This document shows, piece by piece, positions 35,267 to 38,235 of a DNA stretch of 38,235 nucleotides (positions are counted from its first letter, which is position 1; each line of letters starts with the position of its first letter). Made by a program: the position numbers and the translations under genes. Below the pieces are notes generated by a model. The model saw only the letters and a list, made by a program, of their open reading frames with translations, was not told where the DNA came from and searched no databases. Source of the DNA: a bacterium (GTDB lineage: Bacteria; SAR324; XYD2-FULL-50-16); contig JAHJRI010000001.1 in the NCBI GenBank assembly GCA_018830885.1, forward strand, positions 1 through 38,235. The letters run 5' to 3'.

Positions 35267-35977
35267 GTGCTTAAATCAGTTGATATCATTTCCCAATCGG
35301 CCCTTTTTAACGGATTGCCACCCGTATACATCAACGAAATCCAGAATATCAGCAAACTTCGATTTTTCGACCGTGGGGGGACTGTTTTTTATGAAGGCGA
35401 TGCCTGTGATGGCATGTACCTGATTCTGGACGGCCAGGTTAAGGTCTTCCGGCTCTCACCAGACGGGAAGGAAAAAATCCTGCACATTTTTAATTCCGGG
35501 GAGCCGTTTGGTGAAGTCGCCATGTTCTCCGGCAAGAATTTTCCAGCCAATGCCGAGGCCACAAAAAAGTCAAGACTGCTGTTTATCCCCAGGTCCTCTT
35601 TTGTCAACCTAATCTGCGACAACCCATCCATGGCTATGAATATGATGGGGGTGCTCTCCCAGCGATTGAGATCATTTGTCGACCAGATCGACGAACTCTC
35701 CCTCAAGGATGTTCCGGCCCGACTGGCAGTCTATCTGATATCGCTGGTGAAATTTCAGGACTCTCCCGGGCACGTGACCCTGAACATAACCAAGAATCAA
35801 CTGGCAAGCCTGCTGGGAACCATTCCCGAGACTCTTTCCAGGGTGATGGCCAGGATGAACAAGCTGGATCTGATCGCGGTGCAGGGAAAGGAGATCCGCA
35901 TCTTGAACACTGAAGGCCTGGAGCGACTGGCTGAGCAGGGTCGTCTGGAAGAAGAGAATATGCTGAATGGACCGTGA
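35267..35977 (+). CDS. hcpR: CRP/FNR-family nitrosative-stress regulator
   Basis: A 236-residue regulator: N-terminal cyclic-nucleotide-like sensor barrel (LRFFDRGGTVFYEGDACDGMYLILDGQVKVF...GEPFGEVAMFSG), a long dimer helix, and a C-terminal helix-turn-helix (ITKNQLASLLGTIPETLSRVMARMNK). The sensor lacks FNR cluster cysteines near the N-terminus, consistent with HcpR, which in studied cases senses NO through haem. Start: GTG 35267, with AAAGGA eight bases before; the nearby ATG is out of frame. The divergent hcp gene with an HcpR-type palindrome supports the assignment. The frame is open upstream, but no better start is seen. Confidence 0.88.
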   Translation: MLKSVDIISQSALFNGLPPVYINEIQNISKLRFFDRGGTVFYEGDACDGMYLILDGQVKVFRLSPDGKEKILHIFNSGEPFGEVAMFSGKNFPANAEATKKSRLLFIPRSSFVNLICDNPSMAMNMMGVLSQRLRSFVDQIDELSLKDVPARLAVYLISLVKFQDSPGHVTLNITKNQLASLLGTIPETLSRVMARMNKLDLIAVQGKEIRILNTEGLERLAEQGRLEEENMLNGP

Positions 35978-35981
35978 CGGA

Positions 35982-36005
35982 GAGCGGACCGATGGCGATC
36001 CGCTC
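35982..36005 (+). terminator. Hairpin after hcpR
   Basis: GAGCGGA (35982-35988) and TCCGCTC (35999-36005) form a perfect 7-bp stem with a 10-base loop, five bases after the stop codon. There is no U-run, so efficiency is uncertain. Confidence 0.45.
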
Positions 36006-36099
36006 ATTAACTGAGGGACTCATTCCCGGACTGGTCTCCTTCAAACGGCGGCAGTCAGAAACACCACCGTTTTAGAACCATCAGACCGGCTTTTTAGAA

Positions 36100-36711
36100 C
36101 TAGACGTGATGATGTGCCTTGACGAGTTCCTCGTATCTATCCCGGTATACGGCACCAAATTTACCTTTCATATCCGCTTCAATGGCTTCCACCATTTCGA
36201 CGCCCTTCTGAAAAGAGCCTTTTCCCTGTTTTTCGTCGATTTTTGCAAATTCAACATCAAATGCGGCCATCTCTTCCGCGGAGAACAGTTTCTCTGCCAA
36301 CGGGTAAAAAACATGGTCTTCACGATGCAGGTGGGATTTTTCCAGAGAGACATAGTATCCCATCTGTTCCGCCATGGCGCTGAATGAAACCTCGTCGCCC
36401 TTTTCGTAACCACTCAGGGCTTCCTTGATTTTAGAGACCAGACCCCTGCTGCGTTCATGTTGATCCCGCAGGGAAACAATCTGCGGATCCAGCTCCCCAC
36501 CTTTTTTTTCGGCCAGTTTCAGAAAGAGTACATACTCCTCCTTGAAATGGTGAGTCTTATTCATAAAATCTTTTGCAAATCGGATAGCCCCCTTGATCAC
36601 TGTCGGTGGAACGGTCTCCCGTTCAATCAGAAGGTCCTGGGCGACGGACATGTTATCAAGATAACGCTGGATCAGTTTGTGTTCTTTTTTCAATAGTTCG
36701 AGTGCGGACAT
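36100..36711 (-). CDS. Hemerythrin-like di-iron protein
   Basis: A 203-residue four-helix protein of the hemerythrin HHE cation-binding family. Candidate iron ligands are His11 (KEHKLI), His54/His55 and Glu58/Glu59 (THHFKEE), His85 (DQHERS) and His127/His129/His133 (SHLHREDHVFYPLAE). In anaerobes such proteins bind O2 or NO or store iron. GGAGG precedes the ATG. It lies between hcpR and tpx in the stress-defence region, downstream of a 9-bp-arm palindrome (36749-36769) that could be its operator. The family is clear; the gas bound is not. Confidence 0.88.
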   Translation of the reverse strand: MSALELLKKEHKLIQRYLDNMSVAQDLLIERETVPPTVIKGAIRFAKDFMNKTHHFKEEYVLFLKLAEKKGGELDPQIVSLRDQHERSRGLVSKIKEALSGYEKGDEVSFSAMAEQMGYYVSLEKSHLHREDHVFYPLAEKLFSAEEMAAFDVEFAKIDEKQGKGSFQKGVEMVEAIEADMKGKFGAVYRDRYEELVKAHHHV

Positions 36712-36748
36712 TTTTCCTCCAGATTGTCGGTTTCAATAGGTTGTTCTG

Positions 36749-36769
36749 CAAACACCCATGGGGTGTTTG
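36749..36769. promoter_or_regulatory. Perfect palindrome between tpx and the hemerythrin gene
   Basis: Arms CAAACACCC (36749-36757) and GGGTGTTTG (36761-36769) around ATG. It lies 38 bases upstream of the hemerythrin start. It may be an operator or a tight RNA hairpin ending tpx; no U-run follows on the minus strand. Confidence 0.5.
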
Positions 36770-36870
36770 ATGGCACACATCATAAATTAATCAGGAACAA
36801 CACGTGCTGCATATATTCTATGGTTTTTGTATCGGTCCAACTGCCGTTCCCATCCGTTGCTGAAAGCACA

Positions 36871-37371
36871 TCAGGACAGCGCATCGATCGCGGATTGATA
36901 GTCAGGCTCCTGTCCGATATCAGGTACTTGTTCAGTATAGAGAACCTTCCCGTTTACGTCGAGCACTATTACAGCCCGCGACAAAAGACCGGCCAGTGGT
37001 CCGTCGAGCAGCCTCACCCCATAATCGTTGCCAAAATCCCGGTTTCGCAATTCGGATACCGCTGACACCCGGTCCAGTCCTTCGGCACCACAAAAACGGT
37101 TATGGGCAAAGGGCAGATCCAGAGAGACGCACAGCACCTCGGTGTTTTCCAGCCGACCTGCTTCCTCATTGAATTTACGAACGGATGTGGCGCAGACGGC
37201 CGTATCAATACTGGGGAAAATATTCAAAATAACACGTTTTCCTTTCAGATCTGAAAGATGCACATCTGACAGATCGGTTTTGGTCAGCGAAAATTCAGGT
37301 GCCTGGGAACCCACCTCGGGCAGATCAGCAACAGTGTGAATCGGATTTCCCCTTAACATGACTTCAGCCAT
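36871..37371 (-). CDS. tpx: Thiol peroxidase
   Basis: A 166-residue atypical two-Cys peroxiredoxin that reduces hydrogen peroxide and alkyl hydroperoxides. The peroxidatic Cys60 (FPSIDTAVCATSVRKF) and resolving Cys94 (DLPFAHNRFCGAEG) are both present at the standard positions. ATG 37371 has AAAGGAG six bases upstream; the frame is open for 42 more codons, but these lack family sequence. A hairpin (37409-37440) lies in its leader. The location beside hcp and hemerythrin genes fits a joint oxidative/nitrosative defence region. Confidence 0.95.
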   Translation of the reverse strand: MAEVMLRGNPIHTVADLPEVGSQAPEFSLTKTDLSDVHLSDLKGKRVILNIFPSIDTAVCATSVRKFNEEAGRLENTEVLCVSLDLPFAHNRFCGAEGLDRVSAVSELRNRDFGNDYGVRLLDGPLAGLLSRAVIVLDVNGKVLYTEQVPDIGQEPDYQSAIDALS

Positions 37372-38182
37372 ATTTCTCCTTTGATTGGATGTCGGTTTGT
37401 TGATCGCTGCCCCTGCTTTGGTAATAAAAAAAGCCGGGGCTTTAATGAGACCATTGTCTGGATCATTTGTCACTTTATACTGAAAGTTCCATGCCAACCG
37501 TCACGCACCTTTGTAAAATCAGATGAACCGATCCTGACAAATGCAATTGATTCTTCAAATAGCAGGGATATATTCCCTGGCAACCGGTTGGATCCAGACC
37601 CTGGAAAAACCTCTACCGATCACCGGATCGAGGACTGGAATGCAGGTTTTATGAGTCAATGGCAGGATAATCTGCCCGGGTTAAAAGGAAAAAAAAAGGA
37701 AGCATCCCAAATATGTACAGAGAATCACCAGCAATCCTCCCGGCAAAAAACAGGGCTTCTGAAATCCAGAATATGCCCGGCGTGATCGCAGCCGGTCCAT
37801 TATTCCAGCTTCTCGTTGTTCCCTTGACGGAGTTTCACCCGGTCTGGATCCGGAAAGGATGACGCAATCCGCTACCCGTTCCGGCCAAATGGATTTAGTG
37901 GCATGATTATTTCAATAAATGAGAATAAGGCGATACTCGCCCTGGTATCGGAGTGTCTTTGAATCTCACCCGGTTCCAGAACAACCATGGTCACCCAATC
38001 AAGCACCGATATCACGGTCGCTGGTTCGATGCACTCAATCACACCCCAGACCCTGAAAAGGAAACGACATATGGCACAAGCAAGTGAGTTCACAGGTAAC
38101 TTCTCAATAACCTCTGGCGATTTCGTTAATGGTTCAAAAAAACTGTAGACACAGGGGAGTTTTTCTGTCACAGTTTGCTACA
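37372..38182. other. 811-base region without a convincing gene
   Basis: The part next to tpx holds a 5+5-bp hairpin (37409-37440: GCCCC and GCTTT pairing with AAAGC and GGGGC) in the tpx leader. Frames at 37381-37785 (+) and 37872-38171 (-) lack ribosome sites and recognisable family sequence; they may be remnants. An inverted repeat AAACTGT (38140-38146)/ACAGTTT (38171-38177) lies just before the last partial frame. Confidence 0.5.
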
Positions 38183-38235
38183 TGAACATTCCAAAAAGAA
38201 AAATTCCCGAATTACCGAACATACCCAAAGATGAA
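38183..38235 (+). CDS. Partial open frame at the window edge, possibly the start of an IS66-type transposase
   Basis: Eighteen codons beginning MNIPKRKIPELPNIPKDE run off the end. Transposases of the IS66 group often begin with a similar Pro-rich PxLPxIPxxE stretch, which is the only basis for the suggestion. There is no ribosome site. Too short to be sure it is coding. Confidence 0.25.

Noticed and set aside
37872..38171. 99-codon minus-strand frame
   Set aside because: GTG start without ribosome site, no family features, in a region that looks non-coding.

Overview
The window looks like a chromosomal segment of an anaerobic, respiring, sulfur-metabolising bacterium, most likely a sulfate-reducing deltaproteobacterium (Desulfobacterota). 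The reasons are the very haem-rich respiratory proteins, the Hcp/HcpR nitrosative-stress module with a Desulfovibrio-type palindrome, a tungsten-type aldehyde oxidoreductase, and the many MttB-family methyltransferases typical of that group. This is inference from gene content; there is no rRNA or tRNA here. I found no CRISPR array and no complete mobile element. The last 53 bases may open a transposase gene.

Layout. (1) 97-4619, minus strand: a respiratory operon of a TusA-like protein, a Tat-exported four-cluster ferredoxin, and a giant fusion of an NrfD membrane subunit with 13 haem-binding motifs ending in an octahaem tetrathionate reductase-type domain. A well-spaced sigma-54 promoter (4681-4696), TGTTAA/TTAACA palindromes (4792-4841) and a divergent cysteine-rich PAS/sigma-54 activator (4925-6352) form a self-contained regulatory circuit. 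(2) 6420-9166: a CpxA/CpxR-like two-component system divergent from a CpxP/Spy-like lipoprotein, with TTTAC repeats in phase between them. (3) 9244-25234: the main accessory block. It holds a corrinoid protein and GntR regulator (minus), then, all on plus, an MttB-family methyltransferase translationally coupled to a Cys/Met-type PLP enzyme, a Tat-type solute-binding protein, two Dpp-type permeases (one with a Trp-rich insertion), a double ATPase, a second MttB, an aldehyde:ferredoxin oxidoreductase and a third MttB. No pyrrolysine codon interrupts any MttB. (4) 25354-27474: an orphan GAF-EI (PtsP). (5) 27635-31751, minus: an Rrf2 regulator, a MetA-like protein without its catalytic cysteine, MetY and an M20 amidohydrolase. 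(6) 31976-37371: hcp with its partner ferredoxin, the regulator hcpR, a hemerythrin-like protein and thiol peroxidase, a stress-defence region. (7) 37372-38235: no convincing gene until a partial frame at the edge.

How it may work together. Block 3 reads as an uptake and corrinoid-dependent demethylation island: the Dpp-type ABC system imports a compound, up to three MttB-type enzymes move methyl groups to the corrinoid protein, and the PLP enzyme and aldehyde oxidoreductase work on the rest of the molecule. The substrate cannot be read from sequence. The transporter type, the coupled PLP enzyme and the aldehyde oxidoreductase all argue against simple glycine betaine use. No gene for the methyl-corrinoid:tetrahydrofolate step or for corrinoid reactivation lies in the window, so the pathway needs partners elsewhere.
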